Assembly: GCA_010645155.1 (NCBI GenBank)
Contig: CM021316.1
Location: forward strand, 9,197,174 to 9,261,173
Reading direction: 5' to 3'
Origin: Tigriopus japonicus
Taxonomy: Eukaryota; Arthropoda; Copepoda; Harpacticoida; Harpacticidae
DNA length: 64,000 nt
Positions within the stretch are counted from its first letter, which is position 1; every line of letters begins with the position of its first letter. Positions 10,280-21,551 of this stretch are shown in pieces. The notes below the pieces were generated by a model. The model did not search any database and was not told the origin of the DNA. It saw only the letters and a list, made by a program, of their open reading frames with translations. Made by a program: the position numbers and the translations under genes.

Positions 10280-10555
10280 GCATATTTTTATTCTCTTTGA
10301 CGAAGACCATGCGACCCCTAACCAATTCGATTTTCGCCTCAATCACGACCGCTCATGCTGCACCCAATTTTCTGCAAACATTTTCACATTTTTAAGAGTG
10401 GTAACGATAGCAAAACTCATCTGACCATCTTCATTGATCTTAAAAGCATTTGATACCGTGAACCAAGAAATTCTTATTGGAAAAAATGCATTGAGTTTTA
10501 GAGCCACGGCTCATTATTGAAAAGTCTAATTACCTTACAAGAGAAGGCAATAAGA
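10280..10555 (+). mobile_element. Decayed non-LTR retrotransposon reverse-transcriptase fragment
   Basis: Forward translation in shifting frames gives the usual RT landmarks in order. They are NQFDFR (for NQFGFR) near 10319-10336, a CTQ-containing helix, and IFIDLK then AFDTVNQEIL (for DLxKAFDTVNHEIL) near 10428-10475. A SxYLTxREGN-like segment (for SYLTxRxQ) comes near 10523-10550. There are in-frame stops and at least one frameshift, so it is dead. The landmarks suit the Jockey/CR1-type LINE group, but the clade cannot be assigned by eye. Confidence 0.6.
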
Positions 10556-11014
10556 GGGACCAGGGATAGCCTATATAATAGTATAAACACATGGATGGAC
10601 GATCGAAGAGCTAATATTAGTCCGTATTTTTGACCTACACCAATCTTTGAAACAATGGAACGGGTATGCGAGAGATCCTATCATTAAGCCATATCCGACG
10701 GTATGATGGAAAAAAAAGCTTCTCTCGTGATCCGAGCATACTCGATTAAGATATTTTCATAGTTCTGCGACTTTTCAGCCTTGTTGCCACTTCCGTATGA
10801 TCTAAACCAATCACGATAAACCTAGAGTTTTTAACTTAACAAACCCAATTCCGAGGACGGGACCAACATTTCTTAAAACCAACGATCCTCATAAAAACAA
10901 GTCGTTGTGGCTAACAGTGAAACGAGGTCTCACTTAATCAATGGTCAGCCACCCTACTAACAAAAGTTTTATATTAGAGACCGAATAAAATACAAAACGA
11001 TACCAAAAATAATC

Positions 11015-11239
11015 GTCTAAATCAGGGGTGTGCAAACCCTGGCCCGCGAGCTGATTTCGCATAGCCCACGAGAGGATCTGTCATTTTCAATAGACTGTGG
11101 CCCGCAGCATGATTTTGGCATAGCCCGTGAATTTAATACTAGAAATTATTTGCCGTTTTGAATGGTGTGGCCCGCGAGCGCCAACGGTCCGGGCCATATG
11201 GCCCACTGCTAAATAAGCTTGCACACCCCTGGTCTAAAT
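11015..11239. mobile_element. hAT-type MITE with perfect 8-bp target-site duplication
   Basis: The element spans 11023-11231 (209 bp). It begins CAGGGGTGTGCAAACC and ends GCTTGCACACCCCTG, which gives 13-bp perfect terminal inverted repeats. The 8-bp direct repeat GTCTAAAT flanks it exactly, at 11015-11022 and 11232-11239, as expected for hAT transposition. The inside is rich in GGCCCGCG-like words and has no open frame, so it is non-autonomous. The intact duplication points to a fairly recent insertion. Confidence 0.88.
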
Positions 11240-11494
11240 CGGTCCAGTTGACGATCCTTGACCACGAGAATTATTTTCAGGCTTTCCTTACATAGGTAGA
11301 GTTTTAAGGTATTGTTTCTCCTTGAAAAATTTTATTTTGCTAAAATCCTTCATTTAGCAAGCCGGATAGCATTTCAATTATAGTCAAAACATGGGGATTT
11401 CTGAAATTGTATTGTTACTGAGAATACCATCGAGTGCATCGGTAAAAAAGCCGATTTTATGTAATTACACGCCAAACATCAGAAGAACAAAAAA

Positions 11495-12278
11495 CTAAGG
11501 ATCATTGGATTGTGACAGCGGATTCCTTAGGACGAGTATGACGGAATCGCCTCGGAGGAACATCTTGGGAATGAAGCGATCTCGGTTCACGGGCTTGGCT
11601 TTCTTCTTGCCTGAAAAGAAATATGGTAGACCCTAGATTAATGTTTGCGCAGCACGACTTTATTCTATATATAAGTATGATATATTCGATTCCTTGGGCA
11701 GAAAGCATACTTGTGTTGCTTGGAAACCAATTCTTCCCCTTGAGGGTTCTACATTGTCCGACAATTTTGATAGAAAGACGCCTGAGCCAAAACTCGAAAG
11801 CTATCATCGCTAATTTTTCAATGCAGGGTGTAAATAGATGAGTCCTTACAACTCGCAACTGATTTAAAACCAATCTTCGCCTAATTCCTAATTCAGGTTA
11901 CACCCAATGAGATCGTAATGGATAACGATAGAAGCTGCTCCAACGGTTACAACTAAAGAAAATCCGCGTCAACCCATCCGGAGGGAAACAATCCCCTAGG
12001 AAACTATTGATCATTAAGAAAAAAATACCTTTGCCCGTTTTGGGCAATTCCGTCCACATCTCCTTAACGTTCTCGAGGACCATGTTGCAGTGTCGATCAA
12101 AGGCCTTGACGCGACCCAGGAGCTTCTTGTTGTTGCGACAATTGATGAGCACTTGCGTGTTGTTGCGCACGGATTGCGTCAACACCGACAAGGGACCCGT
12201 GTTGAACTCCTCTTCCTCTTTCCGCTCCAGCTCTTCGGGCGTCATCTCCGACTTGGATTTGGTCAAGGTTCCCGCCAT
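11495..12278 (-). CDS. SNRPD2: Small nuclear ribonucleoprotein Sm D2
   Basis: Exons on the minus strand are 12278-12029 and 11610-11495, giving 121 aa. Sm D2 is a core ring protein of the U1, U2, U4 and U5 snRNPs. The N-terminal [20 protein letters not shown], the Sm1 motif ([20 protein letters not shown]) and [17 protein letters not shown] are nearly identical to human SmD2. The donor follows GKG at phase 1 (G|GTATTT). The acceptor TTTTCAG at 11611 restores [13 protein letters not shown] and then the Sm2 motif ([15 protein letters not shown]), also as in human. The intron is 418 bp. The C-terminus ends SQSNDP, slightly longer than in vertebrates. The start ATG is at 12276-12278. The gene is head to head with POLD2 across about 965 bp. 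Confidence 0.97.
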
Positions 12279-13243
12279 GATGCACGAATCAACGAAGGAA
12301 GAACGGCCAAGGTTCCCGATACTCTGCGATTTGCGATTTTCAGATTCCGCACTGCCGCACTCTTACTCACACACAAACAACGTTGGGATGGATTGGATTG
12401 AATTCTGTCCTCTCGTGGCAGCCTGGCTGTTACAGCCAAAACACTCAGGCTGGCCAGAATGAAGGGATGAAGACCAGGGGTGAAAATCACAGGAGGCGTT
12501 TGTGGACTTTGAGTTCGTACGGAAGATAACGTTAGAGACTTGATGGCTATTTTGAATGGCTTTGGTGCGGGAAAAGTTTTCTAACGGAGAAAAATCAAGA
12601 ATTTTGGTGGAGCCAGCTGGAATAAAACAGAAATATTGGCAGCGCTGACTCAGCATCATTCTACTTTCGAAGGTTAGAAATGGCTTGATATCTGTACATT
12701 ACGCAATAAGTAATTCATATCCAGCATCCATTTATTATGTAAAAGTAAAAAACAGATCCATGAGATTCATCAAAAATGATTTTTCTATCCATCAAAGGCA
12801 TAATTTCCATCTTTTGGGTAAAAGATATCTGGCATCTTTTCCTGCCAAACTAGCCGGGCTTTGTGCTGGTTGTTTGGTCTTTTTCCAGGGTGACTTTTCC
12901 AATTATTTGTTGTGAGAGAAATGCTGCATTCAGTGCTGCTAAAATTCGTCCTTTTCAGCTTTTATCAATAACAACACGAGATCCTTGAAAACAATCCATG
13001 CCTTGAAATTTTGAAATCTAACCTCAATTCCGGCTTTTTAGCACTTATTCCCAAATTTCAGATGACTAGATTCCTATTTCTATTACACCGCCCTGAGTGA
13101 TAATAACACTAACGCTCAAGTTCCCCGTAGATTATCTCGCAACGCTGAGTTTATTTGTAAACTCGCGCCAATTGCCGAGAATTCTCCCCGTTTATCTTCA
13201 AGTTTTCCTTCAATTTTCCATCGGATCGGTGCTCACGGTGGCG
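12279..13243. promoter_or_regulatory. Divergent spacer between SNRPD2 and POLD2
   Basis: The spacer is 965 bp between outward-pointing start codons and presumably carries both promoters. The POLD2 frame stays open upstream of its ATG to about 13097, but no in-frame ATG occurs there. No other feature is supported. Confidence 0.4.
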
Positions 13244-15420
13244 ATGCCCGGTCAATTGTTGACCTCGCCCCAGGATGTGGCCACGGGGGACCGGACCGAG
13301 GTCAAGTTTCGTCGCTATCACGGCCCATCGCCCTCCGCCTACGTGAATCAATCGGAGCCCTTCCGCCTGCACGGTCGCGATTTCCAACGCCAATATTTCC
13401 ACATCTACAGTCACCGATTGCAGGTCTTGCGCGCTCGACTCGAGCGCCAACTGGCCCAATCGCATCCGGAGGCCTCGGTCATCTCGTTGTCGGAGTTGAG
13501 CGCGCACAAGCAGCGGGAGGTCACGCTCATCGGCACGCTCTACAAGCATCAGGAGCTCAAGCCCAATATCTTGCAGGATCTGTCCGAGGACAACGCCCTC
13601 TTGCCGCAACCCTCGCGTACTAAGTACATCAGTCCCGAGGATGACCTCATCTTGGAGGACAATCTTCAGCGAATCCGCCTCCGAGGCGACAAGATTAACG
13701 TGGCTCAACTGGTGACGGGCGTGGTGTGCGCCGTGTGGGGCACGGAAAGGGAATCGGGCAAGCTCGATGTCAAAGCCATGGTGTTTCCTTCGGGGGCACC
13801 CGCCATACCTCGACCCATTCCTGAACAGGACAGGTAAGACTAGCGAGCGATGAAAATCTTTCCCGCCATGACTGCGGTCACTCGATGACGGGCTTCCATC
13901 AGTACGGTAGGAAACCATTGGTAGAACTGAGGTGGTACTTTTGTTTGGAACGAGTCGTTTGGTGGGTAGATGGCAAGGATTGTGTTCGGATTTGAGTGAT
14001 TGATTTCAGTCAGATTTCGAGAAAACAAGTGTGACATTTTTTGCGGAAAAATAGAGGCTTGAGAAATCGTTAATGAAATTCTGCAAAAAAATCATAGCTA
14101 GAGTCTTAGATATTGTCGGAAATGCAAATGGCTGGAAAAAACTTTCGAGATAAGTGAAGCCTGTGCCTGTGCTCATAAGTCCTCCCGAAAGTAGCATTAA
14201 CAAAACTTGAAATTGGAGAGTTCAATAGCATCATTACCTTGTAAGTTGTTGGGGATCTCGATAAAAAACAAAATTGACATCCACTCATATCTATTTCGCT
14301 GGAATATAAGCATTTAATTTTGTGCTTAGTTATATCGTGTTCGTGAGCGGTTTGGAGTTAGCCAATCCCCAAGGAGCATCCCTAGCGGCCTTCCAAATGG
14401 CGGTGGATTGGATTATCGGTGAGGCGGGCGAAATGGACGAGCAAAAAGAGAATGCCCAGATTCAACGCGTTATCCTCGTGGGCAACTCCTTGGATGAAAG
14501 CACAAAAGATCGCGCGGAAATGGCCAAGGCCAAATACTTGACGAAAGATGTGGCAGCCTCCTCCATCGACGCCATCAAGCAGCTGGACGACTATCTGGTA
14601 CAATTGGCCGGATCCGTCGACGTGGATTTGATGCCGGGGGCCTTTGATCCGGCCAATCAAACGCTACCCCAACAACCCTTACACAAATGTCTTTTCCCAT
14701 GTAAGATAGATCTGAGCCAGTTCTCGAGCAAATTTTTAAATGCGACATGATAGTTAATTTGAAGGCGTTTTCTCGAAGATTTAAAGATCTAGCTTGAATT
14801 TTTCATCAACCTGACGAGTCAAAACTTTGAAGGTCTTCATTCGAACATTGAATAGTACTTCCAAATTTTAAGGCCAAACTGAAAAAACTTGTCTTGAAAT
14901 TGTGGGATTTTGTTTTTTTGGTAGCTGCCAACGTCTATTCCACTCTACATTGCGTCACCAACCCTTATCAATTCGAACTTGAGGGCACGGAGTGCTTGGG
15001 TCTCTCGGGCCAAATCACCGACGACATTATCCGAAATAGCGAACTTGATTCGCCCTTGGACGCCATGGAGCGACTTTTAAGGTGGTCTCATTTGGCACCC
15101 ACAGCTCCCGATACCTTAGGCTGTTTCCCTTATGCCAAGAACGATCCCTTCATTCTTGAAAAATCACCGCACCTGATGTTCTCCGGCAATCAAAGTCAAT
15201 ACGAAAGCAGGTATGACATCGGTTGCGTCAAGAAAATGTAGTGATCAAATGTAATGGCCTGTTTTTTTCCAGAGTGGTGGATGTGAACGGCTCACCCGTC
15301 CATTTATTGAGTATCCCACGATTTAAAACCAGTCACTCGGTCGTGGCCATGAACTTGAAGTCCTTATCCTTTGAAGAGATTCACTTTGACGCCTCCCTGA
15401 CATGCCCATGGTTAAAATAA
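13244..15420 (+). CDS. POLD2: DNA polymerase delta subunit 2 (p50)
   Basis: Exons are 13244-13833, 14330-14700, 14925-15210 and 15273-15420, giving 464 aa. POLD2 is the structural B-subunit that bridges the catalytic p125 and the PCNA-binding subunits. It has an OB fold and an inactive calcineurin-like phosphodiesterase fold. Landmarks in order are FHIYSHRLQVLRARL and GTLYKHQELKPNIL, then YISPEDDLILEDNLQRIRL, VTGVVCAVWG and VFVSGLEL. After these come DLMPGAFDPANQTLPQQPLH, YSTLHCVTNPY, LGLSGQ and HLAPTAPDTLGCFP, all family hallmarks. Junction phases are 2, 1 and 2, and each restores a conserved stretch. Introns are 496, 224 and 62 bp. The stop at 15418-15420 is followed by AATAAA at 15511. The gene is convergent with the COX7A-like gene. 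Confidence 0.97.
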
Positions 15421-15468
15421 ATGAATTTACGATTGACAAACCATGAACTTTTAAGCCTCATGGCCATG

Positions 15469-15474
15469 TTTATT
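15469..15474 (-). terminator. AATAAA poly(A) signal for the COX7A-like gene
   Basis: TTTATT on the plus strand reads AATAAA on the minus strand, 124 bp past the COX7A-like stop. It lies inside the probable 3' UTR of POLD2. Confidence 0.5.
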
Positions 15475-15510
15475 ACTGAATCTTCTGCTTTCGCCCTGAT
15501 GGGCTTGGGA

Positions 15511-15516
15511 AATAAA
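15511..15516 (+). terminator. POLD2: AATAAA poly(A) signal for POLD2
   Basis: AATAAA lies 91 bp after the POLD2 stop codon and about 80 bp before the convergent COX7A-like CDS ends. Confidence 0.6.
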
Positions 15517-15597
15517 GATTGTGAGAGGGGGAACGACGATCATTGGACTACGAAGCATCCTGAGAGGAAAATTTCAGGCTGTCGGTCGCACGCACAT

Positions 15598-16136
15598 TTA
15601 ACCCAAGGATGGGAAAATCAAAGTGTACCAGAAGTGCACAGCAATGGTCCCATTGACAGCGGTCAAAGCAAACAACGCATACTTCATGGCTTGGTACGAG
15701 GCGGGTTGACGCTGGTCAATCTGAAACAGGCAAAGAACCAAAATCAAACTCTTTCTGGAGGTTTCATTTTAGAAATCTTTTGTAAAGAGTATTGTGCTTA
15801 TGTGTGAATTGAATTATTCATTTTTCCTCGAAATTACCAGGCGGTCCCTACAATTTCCGTACACTGCTTGATATTAAACTGATTTCTACCAACTCTCAGG
15901 ACTACAATCCCACGAATTTCGGTAATTAAACCTTTATCAATGTTAGATCATGTCCACAAACTCACCCTCAAACCGTTATCCACTTGGTAGATTTTCTGGA
16001 GCTCCTTGACCTTCTGGTATCCGGGGTGCACGGCCCTTTCGCCTTGGACACTCGAAGTGTTGAGTCCACGGGTGGACCGCAAGTTCTTCAATTGGGCCAA
16101 AACCACACGACGGGTCAAAGCGGTGTTAACAAACAT
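15598..16136 (-). CDS. Cytochrome c oxidase subunit 7A-like protein
   Basis: Exons on the minus strand are 16136-15966 and 15720-15598, giving 97 aa. The N-terminus is a basic, Arg/Leu/Ser-rich mitochondrial presequence (VNTALTRRVVLAQLKNLRST). Then comes YQKVKELQKIYQVDNGLR, which fits the COX7A motif of Lys/Leu/Gln followed by a Phe/Tyr-Gln-x-Asp-Asn-Gly-Leu core. The second exon supplies one transmembrane helix (YALFALTAVNGTIAVHFWYTLIF). The GTGAGT donor and TTTCAG acceptor join in phase 0 across a 245-bp intron. The lysine-rich loop usually found after the DNGL core (VHLKGG in vertebrates) is replaced by IDQRQPASYQ, so the orthology is likely rather than certain. COX7A would sit in complex IV of the inner membrane. 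The gene is convergent with POLD2, with 177 bp between stops. Confidence 0.6.
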
Positions 16137-19100
16137 GGTTCAGATGTGGATTAGAGTCGGGGGGAATCGATAGCGCAGACCGAGAAATATGGAGGAATGG
16201 ACTGATCAACTGAACTCCACACACACAACAACAGCAGCACAACTCAATGTCAGCTGCCTGTAGATTGAGCAGCTGATGAAGGTTTTCTCAGGGTGATGGG
16301 GAGAAATCACTGTGGGAGAAACGTTCGGTAAATTATTTCGTGGGAGCTTCCTTGGAAAAACGTTAGCTGGACCTCAAAACAAAAATTGTTCAAAAATATT
16401 TGATGCGAGCGATAAGGGTGTATTTTCGGTGTATTTGTGGTTGCTTTTAAAGCTTGCAGGTTTTTATAGACTTCTCATGGGCCGAATCACAAGGCTCAAG
16501 AGAATTTTTTCTGCTTAAAGGCATGAAGGCTTAATGTGTGCTGTTTTAGTGCCAGTTGCGGGACCCTCAAACGGGGAGTAACTCGAACTCTGTTTTTGAA
16601 AATTACATATTTTCAGGAGAGTCTCCATCAAGATGATTGTATTTTTATGTTTTGTTAGGAATGATCATGTTCATGAATCGAATTATCTGTACCTTGACAA
16701 CATAAAACCCATGAAACTGGTGCAAGTTTAACCTTTATGCCATTCAATGAATTGCTATGATGTGTGTTCAAGGCATATCTGTTGGTGCAACTCTAGACCA
16801 TCGCATAAATCATGCATTAACCGAGTTACGGATTCATGCAACAAAAGATGATCATTTACGTATGGAATTACATTACACCTGACCTCTCTGCTTCTTTTCT
16901 GAGCTCGCCCCAATCTCGAGCGTTCTTTTCTCAAAGCAGACTTGGGTCAGCAGGCCCCCGGGCCATGGATATACTTACAGAAGAGGATGCGAATACAGCT
17001 GTTTGTTGTTGTTTTTGAGAGCCAAAGAGGCCCTATGGAGTGAACGATAGGGAAGTGTTATATGGACTCATTATTCAATATTTTATTCTAAATCAGTGGA
17101 TGAATTGTCTAGACATTATTCTGGTATGTTTATCTGTCTCTTAGAGACAATCAAATGCAACCCACTCTTGGGTAAATCACGTTCCCCTCTCATCATCAAC
17201 TCTATTCAACTTATCCTGAAATACCAATGATTTCTGAAAATAAGTACCTAACAACACCATCAAAGTGAAAAATATAGTGCTCCATGAAGATGATCTGTTC
17301 TTTACTTCATTCTGCATGAGTAATCATTCAGGGGGAATCATCAACAACTCAACAATAAGTTGATGAATAATTTGTTTAATCCCGAAATCTCGGTTTGCCT
17401 TGTCAAAATGTTGATATTTGGCATCTAATGGATTTCAATCACTTCAGAAGATAAAATGTTGATTAAAACTAATGTTTTAATGGGGAAGAGTGTGAGTACT
17501 TTTATCTGTAGATAATTGAACCCGTTGTATGAAGATGGTATTATTATATTTAAGTTATACATGCGTTTAATTTGAAATCCATTCTCAGTTTTGTGCGAGA
17601 CATTGGTCTGAAGAAGCTCAGTTTTGACTAATTCCTGAGAACAGATAGGATCAATATAAATATGAATGGCAGGAAAAAGAGCGCTATTTCATGCTGCAAC
17701 TTTGTTTTAAAGTGATGTTTGCTATCCAACACCTTTTTCTATCATCTTTTGGCAATTTTGTTCAAATTCACTGTAGAGCAGCACAGTTTTAAGGGCCTCT
17801 TTGGGTTACGCGTCAGCTGAAGTTCGCGTCCTGTGGTGAAAGGTTCCTGCTCGGGCAGCTTCCCGGCGGCTCAGTACAACAAACCCAAAGTCTCAATCGG
17901 TCCAGTACAACTCACTTGTGACAAGGAGTCAGCGATTCCCAAAGACGCTTTAGTGATAACCAGTATCAATCTAGTAGAGATGGAACGAGTTCCGACTTGC
18001 ATTTTTCATCAAACTCGAAACATGAATAGGATATAAACAGCCCAATTTCAGATTCCACAAGTTGTGGAATATTGGATTTAATGGCTTTTGAAGCCATTGC
18101 AATATTCCTTAACTTGAGCCATAATTAGTACCATTGATTTGTACAAGGACAATTGTATTTCCTGGAGCTTAAAGAAATTATGAGTCCCTCCCACAAATTC
18201 CACCAGATCATGACTTCATACACTAACAACTGAAGAATAAACTATTGCATCATTGAGCATGTGTTTTGCTAATGAGGTTAGTTTTTAAAACAGTTTTTAT
18301 GCTGATTGTTCCCAATAATCGAAAAAGCTGGATTGAACTCTACTGCACTGATTTTTACTTGCTTCATTTATCACTGCTGTTGTCAACTTTATTGGATATT
18401 TTGGCAGGTTTATGTGCTGGTACATTTTAAAAAAATTGCACTTAGTGTTGGGGGGGATAATTGAAACTTGTGTTTAGCAAGAGCAAAGGAAGAACTGGGG
18501 ACTCGTCTTTGAAGGCTAGAGTCTTGAGCTGTGGGACCTCAATTATTGCTTGTTACCTGTCAAGGATTAAGGACTTGGTAGTCACAGAATTATGGTCCCC
18601 GAGAATTTCTATAGATCATGTGCAATTGATTTTTCAGGCAAAACATTTTATGGATCTTTATGGTTGCCCAATGGATCAATTCTCATTTGTTTCAGTTAAA
18701 CAGCTTCTGAAGCTCCAGCTCAAGCCATGGCAGTAGTGCAGTTGATTTGCAATCAAGGTATCACTCATTCAACACACAAGGATTGTTGTGGATTCAAATT
18801 TGCAGTGCAACATTTCACAGATCTTTAAAGGTCCTTGAGTAGCACTTGGAGGGAACTTATGAGGCTGTAGCATTGGCCATTTATAAAACCTCTCAAGAAT
18901 CAAGAGATGATCTTTGAGTGAATAAGGGAAGCTAAGTAAACATCAGCTTTGCCTGATTGTTTACGGCTTAGCTCGGTCATGGCCTCTGGTGCCTCATTGT
19001 TTCACTAAAATTCTGTGATATCGTTTTTTTCTTGACCATTTGTCGAGTGCAGCAACATTTTTTTTGATTGAGCCCAAAGTAGAATGAACAGACATCATCA

Positions 19101-19404
19101 ACAACCTTTTTCTCACTTTGCTTGTCTGATTGTCCTACTAGGTTAGATCCTAGAACCCAACTAGCTTACAATTCAAAGTTTCACTTTTGACCTTTTTGCT
19201 TCTGACAATAGTTTCAAAGTGTTAAATCTTGCATCAACTCTGGCTTTGGGTTTACCCACTCCTGGACTGAATTAGGTTTTTGTTATGTTGTTATTGTATA
19301 GCTCAAATATATGTAAAATTGTGCAAGATAAAGTGAGCAAGGCTCTGATTCTGCCTTAGTGGCAAACTATACTTTTGGACACTAGGGTGTCCAAAATGCT
19401 CTCA

Positions 19405-19925
19405 ATGTCGAAAAATGCCCACCCTGTCCTCAGTCCAATGGGATCGTCAAGCGTCTATACCGACAAATTAAAGGAATTCTAATGGCGCGTTGTGCAGCTG
19501 ATGATTGGTTTGACAATCTCCCATTGATCATGCTTGGGATCCGTTCAAGCGTTAAGGAGGATCTACAGTGTTCTGCCTATGAGATGGTGTTTGGGAAACA
19601 GGCACGGCTTCCGGCGGGTTTGTTTGACTCCATGGAACCTAATTTGCCTCATGATTATTTGCTCCAATTACATGACAAAATGACTCAAATTTCATATACA
19701 AAACCGTCATGGCACCGACATGGAGGAGTTCATAACCCATTATGTGACTTGTCTGTCTGCTCATATGTGTTTGAAAGAGTGGATGGAGTGAAATCCCCGC
19801 TTTCACGACCATTTAAGGTGCTGAGTTGTGAAGATAAAGTTTTTACTTTATTAAAGCCTGATGGTCCAGATCCAGTCTCTGCTGAGTGCCTAAAACCTGC
19901 ATGCATCACAAGCAAGAATGAATGA
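19405..19925 (+). mobile_element. Ty3/gypsy-type integrase C-terminal relic
   Basis: An open frame (19440-19925) encodes the end of a retroviral-type integrase. It shows PQSNGIVKRLYRQIKG (for HPQSNGxVERxxRxLK), SAYEMVFGKQARLPAGLF (typical for gypsy elements) and a C-terminal RPFKVLSCEDKVFTLL...SAECLKPA segment. The upstream part needs a frameshift near 19425 to continue, the catalytic core is not readable, and no LTRs or RT/RNase H lie near. It is a fragment of a dead element. The frame ends in a stop that lies inside the inverted repeat at 19916-19978. Confidence 0.75.
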
Positions 19926-19978
19926 ACTAGCCCTTTTGTGGTAAAATGATTGCCACAAAAGGGCTAGTTCATTCATTC
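19916..19978. repeat. Perfect 26-bp inverted repeat with 11-nt loop
   Basis: The arms are 19916-19941 and 19953-19978. They are exact reverse complements over 26 bases and are separated by 11 nt (TAAAATGATTG). The arm sequence begins GAATGAATGAACTAGCCC and ends TTTTGTGG. The left arm contains the stop codon of the integrase relic. A hairpin this perfect is unlikely by chance and has not decayed like its surroundings. Confidence 0.95.
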
Positions 19979-21551
19979 TCGGTAGGATTTGCACTGAGCT
20001 TTGAGCAAGCATAACTTTTGTCTCCGACGTTCGATTGAGCTGAAAATTGAAATACGTATTCTTGTCAACATATGCAAGGTCTCATTTGCAGAAGAACGTA
20101 ATTGAATTGTTCCTACTGGAAATCATTATTCTCATTGCTAGCCTCCCACTCCATGATTCCAGTGCTTCTTGGTTGTAATAAACTTTTTGCCAAAAGACCT
20201 AAACAAGGACCAATATGGCAACACTTGCGCTAAGTTAAGTTTGAGTGCCAATGAGTCAATTTGAGAAAAACCTCAAACTGGTTTAAAGCGTAAATCCTGA
20301 AGCATTATGTTGTGGTACCAGCAAACAAACACCTCACCTAAACGTTCGAATTACCGAAAAATTGCTTCTGTCGGACAACTCTAGCCTTGCCTACTCCACG
20401 CTCTACAAGGATCAAGCAAGCGCTCAATAAAGGCGTGGATACTGGATATTTGAGACAGAAACGTTACTTACAGAACGCGCATTCCACTCCAAAATACAAC
20501 ACTCTGAGCCCGAGTCTCTGATTCTCCGGAGTACTCAGCCCACAGACCACAGTGGCTAGATCTCGCTTCGGGTGAGAAAAAAATGGACAACTTTGCTTCA
20601 TCAGCTGGAAGATGACATGACACCCTAAAATGGTGGGAATTTTTAACTTTTTAAAAATTTTGCCAGCGTGGCCAAATCCTGAACAAACTCACCGTACCGT
20701 AGGTACTTTGTTCCCCGCGCGATCGAGCGTCGTTACTTTTAAGCAAGCGGTCGCCCTGAGATTTTTGAAGCTAGCGCAGCTGGGCCAAGTGGTGTCACTT
20801 TTCTCTCATCGACGGCATGGGCCAATGGGACATTGAGCCATTCTATGATTTGTGACTCACCCACTCAGACTGCTAATAGCTCGCCTCCTTCCTCTCTCTC
20901 TCGCTCCCTCTCTCAGCTTCTGGAAGCTCAATGTTCAGTGGAGACAAGAGAAGAGACTGTATGACCGAAGGAAGCAGAAGACCCCAATCAAGGCCTACAC
21001 TGAATGCTTGCACACATACACACGCACCTACCTACCCAGCACACCCACCCACCCTCTCTCTCTCTGTCTGTCTGTGTATCTCTGTGAGTCCCTGTGTCCC
21101 TTGAGACGGACAGACAGACACGAAAGCGATCCAGTTCTCCCAGAGAGGTTGACTTCTAAGTAACTAACAAGAGAGGGAGCCTCACAACCGACACCCATTG
21201 TCTTACAACCACCTCGTATTTCACGTCTTCGACCACATATCCGCCCTTGTAGTTGAGACAAACGTCATCCCCGTATCCAAACGTACTACGACTCCTACTC
21301 CTACTCCTCCTCCTACTACTACTTGTTTCCCCTCTACAAAACCAACGTCTGTCACACGTTTTTAGACATCCAGTTACGCCCAGTTTGATCCCCGTTCATT
21401 CGTGCGAATATTCGCCAAAGATTCTCCATCATCCTCTCACACATATCCTCTCTTCGAGGGACTAACCGCTCAAGCTCAAAAATCCTGCCTATTTGCCCTT
21501 AAATACCATTGCCGAGGCGAGTATGGTAGGATCCTCCCCTAGGCCGCCAGT

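Larger units (their letters stand above)
8404..11494. other. Gene-poor spacer with LINE and MITE relics
   Basis: The stretch runs from the RRM gene to the SNRPD2 stop. Short open frames on both strands (for example about 9.4-10.07 kb, minus) lack recognisable composition. A decayed non-LTR reverse transcriptase lies at about 10.28-10.56 kb and a MITE at 11023-11231. Nothing else is supported. Confidence 0.5.
16137..21551. other. Long gene-poor region with retroelement relics, leading to aveugle
   Basis: No host gene is supported in about 5.4 kb. The region holds a Ty3/gypsy integrase relic at about 19.4-19.92 kb, an adjoining 26-bp perfect fold-back, and AT-rich unique-looking sequence. From about 20.88 to 21.48 kb the plus strand is rich in CT and CCTA runs. 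This is probably the promoter or 5' UTR of aveugle. Small open frames at 17833 and 18461 have no recognisable content. Confidence 0.5.

Noticed and set aside
13151..13918. 255-codon minus-strand frame across POLD2 exon 1
   Set aside because: It is antisense to a clearly conserved POLD2 exon, so it is a composition artefact.
13834..13960. Possible box C/D snoRNA in POLD2 intron 1 (GATGA and CTGA words)
   Set aside because: The C-box matches are poor and there is no terminal stem.
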